From Mycolicibacterium sediminis (lineage in GTDB: Bacteria > Actinomycetota > Actinomycetes > Mycobacteriales > Mycobacteriaceae): a DNA stretch of 64,000 bases. This document shows positions 33,007 through 41,809 of this stretch, piece after piece (position 1 is the first letter of the stretch; every line of letters begins with the position of its first letter). Where the stretch lies: positions 3,162,001-3,226,000 of the forward strand of contig NZ_AP022588.1 of assembly GCF_010731735.1 (NCBI RefSeq). Direction: 5' to 3'. A program made the position numbers and the translations under genes. The notes under the pieces were generated by a model. The model searched no databases and was not told the origin of the DNA. It was given only the letters and a program-made list of their open reading frames with translations.

Positions 33007-35281
33007 GGCGATGACTCCCATGGACGCCTCCTCCGCCGACACGTCTCTCCTTCCCCTCGATCAGCGTGCCGCCCTGGGTGGCGGGGCGTCGTTCTGGCGG
33101 ACGAAGTCCGCGCCGGGCGTCGCGGCGGTGGCGATGTCGGACGGACCCCACGGCGTCCGCTACCAATCGGGTGCGGGTGACCACCTCGGCTTCGGTGCCA
33201 GCGACCCGGCCACGTGCTTCCCGCCGGCCGTCGGGTTGGCGCAGAGCTGGGACCCCGACCTGGCGCACCGCATCGGTGGGGCGCTCGCCGACGAGGCGCA
33301 GGCTGCCGGTCTCGGCGTCCTGCTCGGGCCGGGCATCAACGTCAAGCGCGACCCGCGCTGCGGGCGCAACTTCGAGTACTTCAGCGAGGACCCGCACCTG
33401 TCCGGGGTGCTCGCCGCGGCGTGGGTGCGTGGCCTGCAGTCCGGTGGGGTGGGGGCGTCGCTCAAGCACTTCGCGGTGAACAACCAGGAACACGACCGGA
33501 TGCGTACGAGCGCCGAGGTGGACGAGCGGACACTGCACGAGATCTACCTCCGCGCCTTCGAGCGGGTGGTCCGCGATGCCCGGCCGTGGACGGTGATGTG
33601 CTCCTACAACCGGATCAACGGCGTCTATGCCTCGCAGAACCGGTGGCTGCTCACCGACGTGCTGCGCGACGCGTGGGGCTTCGACGGCCTGGTGGTCAGT
33701 GACTGGGGCGCCGTGGCCGACCGCGTGGCCGCCGTCGACGCCGGTCTGGATCTGCAGATGCCCGGTGACACCGCGGGCGACGATGCCGCGGTCGTGGCGG
33801 CCGTGTCCGACGGTCGGCTGACCGAGGCGGCGGTGACCCGAGCGGCGGACGCCGTCGCCCGACTGTCGGCCCGGGTCGCGGCGGGCCGGCGCGAGGTCAC
33901 CGTCGACGTCGACGCCCACCACCGGCTCGCCCGCGAGGCGGCCGGCCGCAGCATCGTCCTGCTCAAGAACGACGACGCCCTGCTGCCGCTCGACCCGAGC
34001 CGCGACGTGGCCGTCCTCGGTCCGTTCGCCCGGTCGCCGCGCTTCCAGGGTGGCGGCAGCTCGCACGTGACCCCGACGCGGGTCGACTCACCGCTCGACG
34101 AGATCCGAGCCCGGATCGACGGGCGGGTCACGTTCGCCGAGGGGTTCCGCCTCCACGCCGACGGGTCGGCCGACGCCTCAGCCGACGACGGTGCCGCGCT
34201 GCGCGCCGAGGCCGTCCGCGTGGCGGGCGCCGCCGACGTGGCGGTGATCTTCGCGGGACTGGCGGCGAGCCAGGAGTCGGAGGGCTTCGATCGCGACGAC
34301 ATCGACCTGCCCGCCGACCAACTCGACCTGATCGCGGAAGTCGCTTCGGCACAACCCAACACCGTCGTCATTCTCTCGGCCGGCGGGGTGCTGCACCTCG
34401 CGCCGGTGCACGAGGCGGCCCGCGCGATCCTGGGTGGCGCGCTGCTCGGGCAGGCCGGGGGTGGTGGGATCGCCGACGTCCTCACCGGCGTGGTGAACCC
34501 GTCGGGCCGCCTCGCCGAGACGGTCCCGCTGCGACTTCAGGATGCGCCCAGCTACCCGCACTTCCCCGGCGAGCACTCGCGGGTGCGCTACGGCGAGGGG
34601 ATCTTCGTCGGCTACCGGGGCTACGACGTCCGCGACCAGGACGTGCTCTACCCGTTCGGGCACGGGCTGTCCTACACGACGTTCGAGTACTCGGACATCG
34701 CGCTGTCCGCCGATCCGGACGGCGTCGACGCCGTCGTCACCGTGCGCAACACCGGGCGGCGCGCGGGTCGCGAGGTGGTTCAGATCTACGCCTCGGTTCC
34801 GGAGTCGTCCACGAGCCGGGCCCCACGCGAACTCGTCGGCTTCGGCTCCGTCGACCTCGCCGCCGGAGACAGTGCGACGGTGTCGGTGCGCGTCGAGCGT
34901 CGCGACCTGGCCTACTGGCACGACCGGCTGGACCGGTGGGTGGTCGAGGGCGGCACCTACCGGATCGCGGCAGGTGCGTCGAGCCGTGATCTCCGGATCG
35001 AGGCGGACGTCGAGATCGTCGGCGACTCGGTGCGCCAGGACTTCGACGCCGAGTCGACGATCGGTGAGCTGATGTCCGACCCGGTCGGCGCGAAGGTGCT
35101 CGAGGAGGTCCTCGCGTCGTTCGGGCCGCTGGGCGAGGACGGCGGCGAGTCGCTGGGCATCGACATGGTTCGCATGGCCGCATCGATCCCGATCGGCCGG
35201 GCGGTGCGCAGCTTCGGCGGAGGTGGTGTCTCCGCCGATGACGTTCAGGCGCTGCTGGATTCGATCAATTCTCGCCGCTGA
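33005..35281 (+). CDS. glycoside hydrolase family 3 beta-glucosidase
   Basis: The 758-residue GH3 enzyme has three parts. The N-terminal TIM barrel (about 30-300) carries the nucleophile Asp233 in LVVSDWGA and substrate-contact GRNFEYFSEDP and KHFAVNNQE. The alpha/beta sandwich (about 330-520) includes GGSSHVTPTRV. A fibronectin-III-like C-terminal domain (about 580-690) has PFGHGLSYTTFEYS. About 60 extra residues form a tail ending SVSADDVQALL. No signal peptide is present, so it acts in the cytoplasm on imported glycosides. Starts at 33011 or 33020 are equally possible, since an operator covers 33005. Confidence 0.9.
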   Translation: MAMTPMDASSADTSLLPLDQRAALGGGASFWRTKSAPGVAAVAMSDGPHGVRYQSGAGDHLGFGASDPATCFPPAVGLAQSWDPDLAHRIGGALADEAQAAGLGVLLGPGINVKRDPRCGRNFEYFSEDPHLSGVLAAAWVRGLQSGGVGASLKHFAVNNQEHDRMRTSAEVDERTLHEIYLRAFERVVRDARPWTVMCSYNRINGVYASQNRWLLTDVLRDAWGFDGLVVSDWGAVADRVAAVDAGLDLQMPGDTAGDDAAVVAAVSDGRLTEAAVTRAADAVARLSARVAAGRREVTVDVDAHHRLAREAAGRSIVLLKNDDALLPLDPSRDVAVLGPFARSPRFQGGGSSHVTPTRVDSPLDEIRARIDGRVTFAEGFRLHADGSADASADDGAALRAEAVRVAGAADVAVIFAGLAASQESEGFDRDDIDLPADQLDLIAEVASAQPNTVVILSAGGVLHLAPVHEAARAILGGALLGQAGGGGIADVLTGVVNPSGRLAETVPLRLQDAPSYPHFPGEHSRVRYGEGIFVGYRGYDVRDQDVLYPFGHGLSYTTFEYSDIALSADPDGVDAVVTVRNTGRRAGREVVQIYASVPESSTSRAPRELVGFGSVDLAAGDSATVSVRVERRDLAYWHDRLDRWVVEGGTYRIAAGASSRDLRIEADVEIVGDSVRQDFDAESTIGELMSDPVGAKVLEEVLASFGPLGEDGGESLGIDMVRMAASIPIGRAVRSFGGGGVSADDVQALLDSINSRR

Positions 35282-35294
35282 GCAACGTACTCGC

Positions 35295-35351
35295 CGAGAT
35301 CTGCGAGAGCGTCGTGCATCCGGTCGCTCGACGACGATCGGGCAGATCTCG
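35295..35351 (+). repeat. long-range inverted repeat after the GH3 gene
   Basis: CGAGATCTGC (35295-35304) and GCAGATCTCG (35342-35351) are perfect 10-base arms 37 bases apart. Outer CAACG/CGTTG pairs (35283, 35355) extend the fold. It could be a weak terminator after the GH3 gene. The following 170 bases up to the riboswitch show nothing else I can identify. Confidence 0.4.
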
Positions 35352-35524
35352 CGTCGTTGCACGGCCCCTCGGGCGTGCGGGCGTCCCTCCTGAAGGTTTG
35401 GGCAACGCTGAGCGCCCGTTTCCGGTAACCCGAACTTCTGGTGTACCCAACCCAAAAGTACTGGCGCATAGCCATATTCGCGGCAGACGAGTTGCGGCGA
35501 CACGGGGGTGGCGGCTATGGTGAG

Positions 35525-35640
35525 CGAAGCGAAGGGGAGTAGCCCCCAATCGGATGATCGACATACTGGCCACGCCCTCGGGCACCGGCCCGGTCATCCG
35601 AACCGGCCACGGCCGGTGGGCGAGACCTTCGGCCACGGAC
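35525..35640 (+). promoter_or_regulatory. yybP-ykoY manganese riboswitch
   Basis: The two most conserved blocks of this riboswitch class are both present. GAAGGGGAGTAGC begins at 35531 and GGGCGAGACCTTC ends at 35630. The outer stem pairs GCGAAGG (35529-35535) with CCTTCGG (35626-35632). Between them are CGGATGA/TCATCCG pairing and an ACCGGCC-ACG-GCCGGT stem just before the GAGACC block. The class binds Mn2+ and commonly controls Mn exporters. The gene that follows is a GDT1/UPF0016 exporter, which agrees. Confidence 0.85.
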
Positions 35641-35703
35641 CGCGAGGTCGTCGGCCGGAGGTGATCACACTTCCGAGCGGCGCCCCGAGATCGAGGAGTC
35701 GAC

Positions 35704-36444
35704 GTGCTCGCTGCTCTACTGCTGAGCTTCGGCGTCATATTCATCGCCGAACTCGGCGACAAGTCCCAGCTCATGGCGATGATGTTCGCGCTGCGCTACC
35801 GCTGGTGGGTCGTGCTCGGCGCCATCACGGTCGCGACCACCGCAGTCCACGTGCTGTCCGTGGCCATCGGGCACTTCGTGGGCGCCGCGCTGCCCACCGG
35901 ACTGCTGGGGATCATCGCGGGACTCATGTTCGTCTTCTTCGGGCTCTGGACACTGCGCGGGGACTCGCTCACCGACGAGGAGCGGACCCGTGCGCAGCGC
36001 GCGAGCGCACCCGCCTTCTTCGTCGTGACGTCCGCCTTCATGCTCGCCGAACTCGGGGACAAGACCATGCTCGCCACGATCACGCTGGCGGCGGACAACG
36101 ACTGGGTGGGCGTGTGGATCGGATCGACCCTCGGGATGGTCGCCGCGGACGGTCTGGCAATCCTGGTGGGCGCGGTGCTGGGCAAGCGACTGCCGGAGCG
36201 GACGATCCAGATCGGCGCCGCCGCGCTGTTCATCGCATTCGGCGTGGCGATGCTCGTCGAGGGTTCCGTTCCGACGGCTCCCGTCGCGGTCATCGTCGGG
36301 TCGGCCGTCGCGGCCGTGGCGGTGTTCGCGCTCGTCCTGCGCATCCTGCCGGCACGACTGCGGCCGGCGGTCCTGCGTGCCCAGCCCGACGCGGCGGCCG
36401 ACCTGCCCGGCGATCGGACGTCGACGTCTGCGGGAACGTCGTAG
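35704..36444 (+). CDS. GDT1/UPF0016 family Mn2+ exporter
   Basis: The 246-residue membrane protein has two copies of the defining motif E-x-G-D-K-S/T: ELGDKS at residues 16-21 and ELGDKT at 116-121. Each lies in a transmembrane helix of three-helix halves. About six helices are followed by a short polar C-terminal tail. GDT1-type proteins export or exchange Mn2+ or Ca2+. In bacteria they are often Mn exporters controlled by yybP-ykoY. The riboswitch lies 64 bases upstream of this GTG start (35704) and predicts induction by manganese. Confidence 0.92.
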   Translation: MLAALLLSFGVIFIAELGDKSQLMAMMFALRYRWWVVLGAITVATTAVHVLSVAIGHFVGAALPTGLLGIIAGLMFVFFGLWTLRGDSLTDEERTRAQRASAPAFFVVTSAFMLAELGDKTMLATITLAADNDWVGVWIGSTLGMVAADGLAILVGAVLGKRLPERTIQIGAAALFIAFGVAMLVEGSVPTAPVAVIVGSAVAAVAVFALVLRILPARLRPAVLRAQPDAAADLPGDRTSTSAGTS

Positions 36445-36511
36445 TTCGACGACGCACGCGCGGAAAGCAGTGCAGCGAGAACCTGATTCGGCTCTGAACC
36501 GGAACGGGGCA

Positions 36512-36537
36512 ACGGGCCGCTGTTCCCAGCGGCCCGT
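36512..36537. terminator. terminator hairpin between convergent genes
   Basis: ACGGGCCGCTG pairs with CAGCGGCCCGT across a TTCC loop, a perfect 11-base stem. It lies between the GDT1 gene and the small convergent membrane protein gene and can serve both. Confidence 0.8.
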
Positions 36538-36548
36538 GTCGGCACCCG

Positions 36549-36812
36549 TCAGGTGGTCTTGAGGTAGCGGATGAGGAACACCGCCGACACGCCCCCCGCG
36601 ACGACGGCGATCGCGCCCCAGAAGACGGTCGAGAAGATCAGCGAGCCGGACGAATACCCGACGCCCGAGAGCACGGACATCGAGTAGAACAGCCAGAAGA
36701 CGCGGTACAGCGACCACAGCGCAGTGAGCCCGGCGGAGATGCCGATCAGCAGGCTCCGTGAGCGATCGACGCGGCTGACCTGCTCCTGGACACGAGTGAG
36801 AACGGTGTTCAT
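36549..36812 (-). CDS. small two-helix membrane protein
   Basis: The 87-residue protein has a polar N-terminus and two hydrophobic segments (about residues 20-40, LLIGISAGLTALWSLYRVF, and 55-80, STVFWGAIAVVAGGVSAVF). I do not recognise the family. The ATG at 36812 follows GAAGGGAAG at correct spacing. A longer upstream frame is rejected because its extra residues look like noise. It converges on the GDT1 gene through a shared hairpin. The 205 bases before it, divergent from the TctC-type gene, hold no clear operator. Confidence 0.72.
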   Translation of the reverse strand: MNTVLTRVQEQVSRVDRSRSLLIGISAGLTALWSLYRVFWLFYSMSVLSGVGYSSGSLIFSTVFWGAIAVVAGGVSAVFLIRYLKTT

Positions 36813-37017
36813 CGGTTGCTTCCCTTCTTCGCGAGGCCCTGGTGGCGTCGGCACGGGATGAGTACATCCGGGCGTCGCGGCTACCGATCCCAAGATCCGT
36901 GGCGCCACCGACTGCGTCAACGTCGAGACACCGACCGAGATCCGGTGTACAGATTCCTGAAGTGTTGCTCCCGGCGCAGTGGGCGCGGGGACGACCCCAC
37001 GACGGAGGAGCGCACGC

Positions 37018-37995
37018 GTGACCATCAGGACTGCCATCGGCGTGGCCATTGCAGCACTGGTCGTCGCCACGTCGGGCACCGTCGGTGAGGTGCCCAATTC
37101 GCACGCCGACGCCTATCCCACGGGGCCGGTGACCATGACGGCCGGTGCGAATCCGGGAAGCGGATTCGACCTCACGATCCGCTCCGTCGTCGACACCCTC
37201 CAGAGGGAGGGGCTCGTGAACGTGCCTCTGCCCGTTCAGAACAGGCCCGGAGCCACCGGCGCCGACTTCCTCGCCACGATGATCGACCAGTACCGCGGCG
37301 CCGACGACCAGGTATCGGTGACATCGCTGTCGATGATGCTCAACCAGTTGCGCGGCGTGTCGCCGTACGGATACCGCGACGTCACCATGATCGCCCGTCT
37401 GATGACGGAGTACTTCGTCGTGGTCGTCCCGGCGGGATCGCCCTTCGCGAATCTGACCGACCTGATGGCCGCCATCAGGTCCGACCCGTCGCGCGTCGCC
37501 GTCGCCGCTGCGGGTGACGACCACGCCCCGTTCGACCTCCTCGTCGCCGCAGCGGGTGCTGACCCCGCCTCGGTCGACTACGCCGACTTCGAGGGTGGCG
37601 GCGACCAGACCTCGGCGCTGCGCGACGGACGCGCAGCCGTGGCGATCTCCGGCGTCAGTGAATTCGTGGACCCGCTGAAGGCGGGAGACCTTCGGGCGCT
37701 GGGAGTGTTGGCCGAAGACCGGCTCCCCGGTCTCGACGCTCCGACGGCCAGGGAGCAGGGGCTGGACGTCACCCTCTCCAACTGGCGCGGTCTCTATGGG
37801 CCGCCCGGAATGCCTGCGGTCGCCGTCGCGTACTGGCAGCGGGTGCTCGGCGAGATGGTGCTCACGCCCACCTGGCGCGACATCGCCGAACGCAGTCAGT
37901 TCACCACCACCTTCATGGTCGGCGACGAATTCCAGACCTTCCTGGCCGAGACGCAGGCCGACGTGGCGGCCGCGATCGCGGAGGAGCGCCGCTGA
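37018..37995 (+). CDS. TctC-type tripartite tricarboxylate transporter binding protein
   Basis: The 325-residue periplasmic-binding-type protein has an N-terminal signal peptide (about residues 1-32, AIGVAIAALVVATSGTVG). The mature fold contains the TctC motifs VTMTAGANPGSGFD near 45 and PVQNRPGATGADF near 75, and an SNWRGLYGPPGMPAV stretch near 255. It binds carboxylates for TctAB membrane permeases. No tctA or tctB lies nearby, so this is an orphan or works with a distant permease. The GTG at 37018 follows GGAGGAG. Confidence 0.88.
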   Translation: MTIRTAIGVAIAALVVATSGTVGEVPNSHADAYPTGPVTMTAGANPGSGFDLTIRSVVDTLQREGLVNVPLPVQNRPGATGADFLATMIDQYRGADDQVSVTSLSMMLNQLRGVSPYGYRDVTMIARLMTEYFVVVVPAGSPFANLTDLMAAIRSDPSRVAVAAAGDDHAPFDLLVAAAGADPASVDYADFEGGGDQTSALRDGRAAVAISGVSEFVDPLKAGDLRALGVLAEDRLPGLDAPTAREQGLDVTLSNWRGLYGPPGMPAVAVAYWQRVLGEMVLTPTWRDIAERSQFTTTFMVGDEFQTFLAETQADVAAAIAEERR

Positions 37996-37998
37996 CGG

Positions 37999-38574
37999 TC
38001 AGCGCGGGCGGAACACGCCGGCGGTGGCCAGCGCCACCCGGCGGTGTGCGCGCTCCCTGTCGTCGCCGAAGCGATCGATGGCCCAGGAGATCGCGGTGAC
38101 GAGTTCGAAGAGTTCGTCGGCCGTGACGGCCTCGGATGCCGTCCCGTCGCGTCGGGCACGGTCGAGGAAGTCGCCCGTGCGATTGGTGAGACGGGTGGCG
38201 ACGCTCTGCACGGGGGAGGTCGAGTCCTCGATGGACGTGGCGATGCACGTGGGCAGGTCGTTCCAGATGCGCAGCTGCCACGCGAGACGGCCGAGCCACT
38301 CGCGCAGGGCGTCGTCCGCCGCCGTCGCGCGCTCGAGTTCCGCCGAGTCGTCGAGCAGTTCGCCGATGCTCGTCTCGATCACCGCGGCGAGGAGGTCATT
38401 GCGGGTGGGGAAGTTGCGATACAGAGTGGCGTTGCCGACGCCTGCGGCGGTGGCGATTCCGTCGATGGGTGCGTAAATGCCCTCGACCTCGAAGACCGCC
38501 TGAGCAGCGTGGAGGATCGCATCCCGGTTGCGTCGCGCGTCCGCCCGGAGGGGTCGCGCCGGTTGTGTGGTCAC
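37999..38574 (-). CDS. TetR family transcriptional regulator
   Basis: From the GTG at 38574 the protein is about 191 residues. It has an N-terminal TetR domain (about residues 10-60: RNRDAILHAAQAVFEVEG, then IATAAGVGNATLYRNFPTR) and a C-terminal TetR_C-type ligand domain with an ATSIEDSTSP turn. GGAGG lies 7 bases before this GTG, preferred over the GTG at 38580. It is divergent from an SDR gene across about 100 bases that hold two near-identical operators. It overlaps no other gene and ends just after the TctC-type gene. Confidence 0.88.
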   Translation of the reverse strand: MTTQPARPLRADARRNRDAILHAAQAVFEVEGIYAPIDGIATAAGVGNATLYRNFPTRNDLLAAVIETSIGELLDDSAELERATAADDALREWLGRLAWQLRIWNDLPTCIATSIEDSTSPVQSVATRLTNRTGDFLDRARRDGTASEAVTADELFELVTAISWAIDRFGDDRERAHRRVALATAGVFRPR

Positions 38575-38599
38575 GGTCACACCTCCGCGCCTCGACAAA

Positions 38600-38642
38600 G
38601 TGGGGAGTGTCCCCACATACTCGAACTGGGGAGTTACCCCAC
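38600..38642. promoter_or_regulatory. paired TetR operators
   Basis: GTGGGGA-GTG-TCCCCAC at 38600 is a perfect inverted repeat. CTGGGGA-GTT-ACCCCAC at 38626 is a close copy with the same 17-base layout, centred 26 bases away. They lie between the divergent TetR and SDR genes, as expected for a cooperative self-repressing operator. Confidence 0.8.
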
Positions 38643-38671
38643 TTAGGCTGAACCCTACCGCAGGAGTGACG

Positions 38672-39415
38672 ATGGCAGAGCGACTCGATGGTCGGACGGT
38701 GCTCGTGACGGGCGCCAACGGCGGACTCGGCGACCAGTTCGTGCGACAGGCCCTCGAGCGTGGGGCTCGTCGGGTGTACGCCACCGCGCGGAACCCGAAG
38801 GTCTGGGGCGACGACCGCATCGTGCCGCTCGCGCTCGATCTGACCGACCGGGCCTCGGTGGCCGCAGTGGCGGAGGCCGCCACCGACGTGGACCTCGTCG
38901 TGAACAACGCCGCGATCGCTCCGGCCGACGACGCTTCGGTGCTCACGGGCGACGAGGACGTGGCGCGCCGCGTCTTCGAGACCAACTACTTCGGCAACCT
39001 GCGCGTCGCGAAGGCGTTCGCACCGGTGCTGGCCGCCAACGGCGGCGGCGGGTTGCTCAACGTGCTGTCCCTGGCCGCGTGGCTTCCGCTGCCCACGGTG
39101 TACGCCGCGTCCAAGGCGGCGATGTGGTCGGCGACCAATGCGCTGCGGGCGGAGCTGGCACCCGCCGGGACCGTGGTCACCGGCGTGATCGTGGGGATGA
39201 TCGACACGCCCATGACGACCCGCTGGGACGTGCCGAAGGTCAGCGCCGAGAGTGTCGTGGGTCAGGCGTACGACGGTGTCGCCACCGGCGCATTCGAAGT
39301 CCTCGCCGACGACGACTCCCTCGACGTCAAGTCCCGCCTCAGTGACGGTTCGGAGGCCTTCAACGCCTACCTCGCCGTGAAGCTCGCCGGCTTCGACGCT
39401 GCCGCCACGGCGTAG
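38672..39415 (+). CDS. short-chain dehydrogenase/reductase
   Basis: The 247-residue SDR has TGANGGLG at residues 12-19, NNAAIAP near 80 and a catalytic YAASK near 145 with a preceding Ser in VLSLAAWLP. The proximal DDSLDVKSRLSDG tail is unlike classical ketoreductases. The ATG at 38672 follows CAGGAG. It is divergent from the TetR that probably represses it. The substrate is unknown. Confidence 0.88.
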   Translation: MAERLDGRTVLVTGANGGLGDQFVRQALERGARRVYATARNPKVWGDDRIVPLALDLTDRASVAAVAEAATDVDLVVNNAAIAPADDASVLTGDEDVARRVFETNYFGNLRVAKAFAPVLAANGGGGLLNVLSLAAWLPLPTVYAASKAAMWSATNALRAELAPAGTVVTGVIVGMIDTPMTTRWDVPKVSAESVVGQAYDGVATGAFEVLADDDSLDVKSRLSDGSEAFNAYLAVKLAGFDAAATA

Positions 39416-39502
39416 CGGAATGCGCTGACCAGGTCCGGCGTTGGACATCGTGTAGCACCAGCAGATCGCTTGGCTTCACGATCACGAAGGACCTGTTTTC
39501 CC

Positions 39503-39721
39503 ATGCGCGCCATAGTTCGACTCATGACCCCGCTGCTCGCGGCAGGAGCAGCCGCGGTAGCGATCGTCGCGGCTCCCGCCGCGGCCGCAACCCCGCTCTC
39601 CTGCGCCGACGTCGGTTCGGCCACCCAGTGCACCTCGCCGGGCAACAGCCAACTGACGGCCGTCGCCCCGCACGTGCAGATCTACCCGCAGTTCATCATC
39701 ATTCACCGAAACCACCGCTAA
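39503..39721 (+). CDS. small secreted protein with signal peptide
   Basis: The 72-residue product has a basic start and an alanine-rich hydrophobic core (about residues 10-26). An ATPLSC cleavage region is followed by a 44-residue mature part with two cysteines and a hydrophobic HVQIYPQFIII close to the C-terminus. The length and pattern resemble small exported mycobacterial proteins, though I do not recognise a named family. No obvious ribosome binding site is seen beyond GGACC. A terminator hairpin follows directly. Confidence 0.75.
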   Translation: MRAIVRLMTPLLAAGAAAVAIVAAPAAAATPLSCADVGSATQCTSPGNSQLTAVAPHVQIYPQFIIIHRNHR

Positions 39722-39740
39722 CCCGTTCCGCACGACCACT

Positions 39741-39773
39741 CCGGCCCGCCAGCGATCCGTCGCGGCGGGCCGG
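39741..39773 (+). terminator. terminator hairpin after the small secreted protein
   Basis: CCGGCCCGCC and GGCGGGCCGG are perfect 10-base arms around a 13-base loop. The hairpin lies in the short gap between the secreted protein gene and the convergent MHS transporter gene. Confidence 0.75.
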
Positions 39774-39786
39774 TTCGCGTGCGGGC

Positions 39787-41166
39787 CTAGCCGGTTCGGG
39801 AGTGGGGGAGCGCCCAGGCGCTGCCCTGCTCGCGGTCCAGCACGGTGAGGCTCTTGTTCTTGAGCCAGAACACGTAGACCGACAGGCTCACCGCGATCAC
39901 CACGGTGACGTAGACGATGAACCAGCCGACGTTGCCGCCCGACTTCGCGCCCTGATATAGCAGCGGTGCGGTGCCGCCGAACGCCGAATTGGCCAGCGCG
40001 TAACCCAATCCGACGCCCAGCGCCCGAATCTCCGCGGGGAACAGCTCCGCCTTCACGATCGCGTTGACCGACGTGTATCCGGTCAGGATGACGTACCCGA
40101 CCGCCGTCAGCGCGAACGCCACCAGCGGCGAATGGGTCTGCGGCAGGTACGTCAGGAGGACGTAGGTGTAGAGCACGCCGCCGATGCCGAAGAACACCAG
40201 TAGCGGCTTGCGGCCGACCCGGTCACTGAGCAGTCCGCCGAGGGGCTGCAGCAGCATCAAGAAGATCAGCCCCAGCAGGTTGATCCACGTACCCGTCAGC
40301 GCCTGGTCCTTGCCGAACGTCGACTTGACGATCGCCGGTGCGTTGATCGTGTACGTGTAGAACGCGACCGTGCCGCCCGCGGTGATCAGGAAGACCATCA
40401 GCAGTGGTCGCCAATGAACGGTGAACAGCGTCTTGAGCGAACCCGCCGCCTGATCCTTGCCGGCGCGGATGGCGTCGAGGTGCGACTCGCTCAGCGACTC
40501 GTCCATCGACCGGCGCAACCACAGCACGACGAGCGCGGCGATGCCGCCGATGAAGAAGCCGATACGCCAACCCCAGTCGGTGACGGCGTCGACGTCGAGC
40601 GCGCTGAGCGCGATCAGAAGCGTGAACTGCGCGAGGACGTGACCGCCGACGAGCGTGACGTACTGGAACGACGATAGGAAGCCCCGTCGGTTCGCGGTGG
40701 CTGCCTCGGACATGTACGTCGCCGACGTGCCGTACTCGCCGCCGGTCGCGAAGCCCTGCACGAGCCGCGCGGCGATCAGGACGATGGCCGCCCAGTATCC
40801 GATGACGTCACGGGTCGGCATGATCGCGACCAGGAAGGAACACGCGGACATGATCGTGATGCTCAGCATCAGGGCGGACTTGCGTCCGCGCCGGTCGGCG
40901 TAGCGGCCGAAGAACCACGAGCCGACCGGTCGCATGAGGAACGTGACCGCGAAGATCGCGTAGATGTAGAGCGTCGAGTTCTCGTCGTCCTGATCGAAGA
41001 ACTGCGCCTCGAAGTACGTGGCGAAGACGGTGTAGACGTAGACGTCGTACCACTCGACCAGGTTGCCGGCCGATCCTCGTACGGTGTTCAGAACCGCCCG
41101 GCGCGTGGTCGTCGGCGCGCGAGTCGGACCGCTGGGCGCGAGGGGGCTTTCAGTCGCATCGGTCAT
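39787..41166 (-). CDS. MFS metabolite:H+ symporter (MHS family)
   Basis: The 459-residue 12-helix transporter is of the metabolite:proton symporter family (KgtP, ShiA, ProP relatives). Visible motifs are GSAGNLVEWYDVYVY in helix 1, FGRYADRRGRKSAL in loop 2-3 and a second-half LSDRVGRKPLLV. It probably imports an organic acid or osmolyte with a proton. The ATG at 41166 is the first clear start, though the frame extends upstream to 41196. It converges on the small secreted protein gene. Confidence 0.9.
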   Translation of the reverse strand: MTDATESPLAPSGPTRAPTTTRRAVLNTVRGSAGNLVEWYDVYVYTVFATYFEAQFFDQDDENSTLYIYAIFAVTFLMRPVGSWFFGRYADRRGRKSALMLSITIMSACSFLVAIMPTRDVIGYWAAIVLIAARLVQGFATGGEYGTSATYMSEAATANRRGFLSSFQYVTLVGGHVLAQFTLLIALSALDVDAVTDWGWRIGFFIGGIAALVVLWLRRSMDESLSESHLDAIRAGKDQAAGSLKTLFTVHWRPLLMVFLITAGGTVAFYTYTINAPAIVKSTFGKDQALTGTWINLLGLIFLMLLQPLGGLLSDRVGRKPLLVFFGIGGVLYTYVLLTYLPQTHSPLVAFALTAVGYVILTGYTSVNAIVKAELFPAEIRALGVGLGYALANSAFGGTAPLLYQGAKSGGNVGWFIVYVTVVIAVSLSVYVFWLKNKSLTVLDREQGSAWALPHSRTG

Positions 41167-41313
41167 CCGCGGAAGGATACGGAACCGTCGGCGCACCCGG
41201 GCCGGTTCTGTGTCGCGGCGCCGGAGATCGGAGCAGTCCCCGCGAACGTGACGTGGTTGCGACGGAGGACGTGTTTTCCCGCAGTGGCGTCACGCTGGTG
41301 GGTATCCTGCGGC

Positions 41314-41796
41314 ATGGAACCTTCCCAGAGCACGACGCGCGAGGGCGCGCACATCAGTCGTGATGGTCGGTCGGCCCGGCGAACGCCGGCGGTCGCCGCC
41401 CTGTTCGCCGCCGCAGTGTTGCTCACGGGGTGCGCGGCCAGCGCGTCGGCACTCGGCGTGCACACCGCGCGCGTGACCATCGACGGGAAGGCGCTCGGCG
41501 AGCAACCGACGATCACGTGCAACCAGACCGGGTGGGTCTGGTTCATCGAGACCGAGGAGAAGTCCCCGGGATTCACCGCGCAGGTGCAGACCGGCGGCGA
41601 GGTGACCCCACTGTCGGTACAGCTCACCGGTCTCGACGGCTTCACCGGCGGGTTCTCGACCGCGACCTTCGGTAACGCGAAGGCCGAGATCCGCAACGAC
41701 ACGGTCACCATCTCGGGGTCCGCCGAGGGCACCTTCGACGACGGCACCTCGCGGACACCCGGAACCGCGAAGTTCGAGATCCGTACCAGCTGCTGA
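41314..41796 (+). CDS. LpqH-family (19-kDa antigen) lipoprotein
   Basis: The 160-residue exported lipoprotein has a signal sequence with an Ala/Leu core and a lipobox LLTGC (Cys40) for acylation. The mature part follows the mycobacterial 19-kDa antigen pattern: a VTIDGK strand, an early conserved Cys (TITC), a long beta-rich stretch, and the final FEIRTSC. This family is restricted to mycobacteria and relatives and is a strong taxonomic marker. The N-terminus before the signal is longer than usual (about 20 polar residues), so a later start is possible. Confidence 0.88.
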   Translation: MEPSQSTTREGAHISRDGRSARRTPAVAALFAAAVLLTGCAASASALGVHTARVTIDGKALGEQPTITCNQTGWVWFIETEEKSPGFTAQVQTGGEVTPLSVQLTGLDGFTGGFSTATFGNAKAEIRNDTVTISGSAEGTFDDGTSRTPGTAKFEIRTSC

Positions 41797-41809
41797 GGAT
41801 TCGCGCCCG

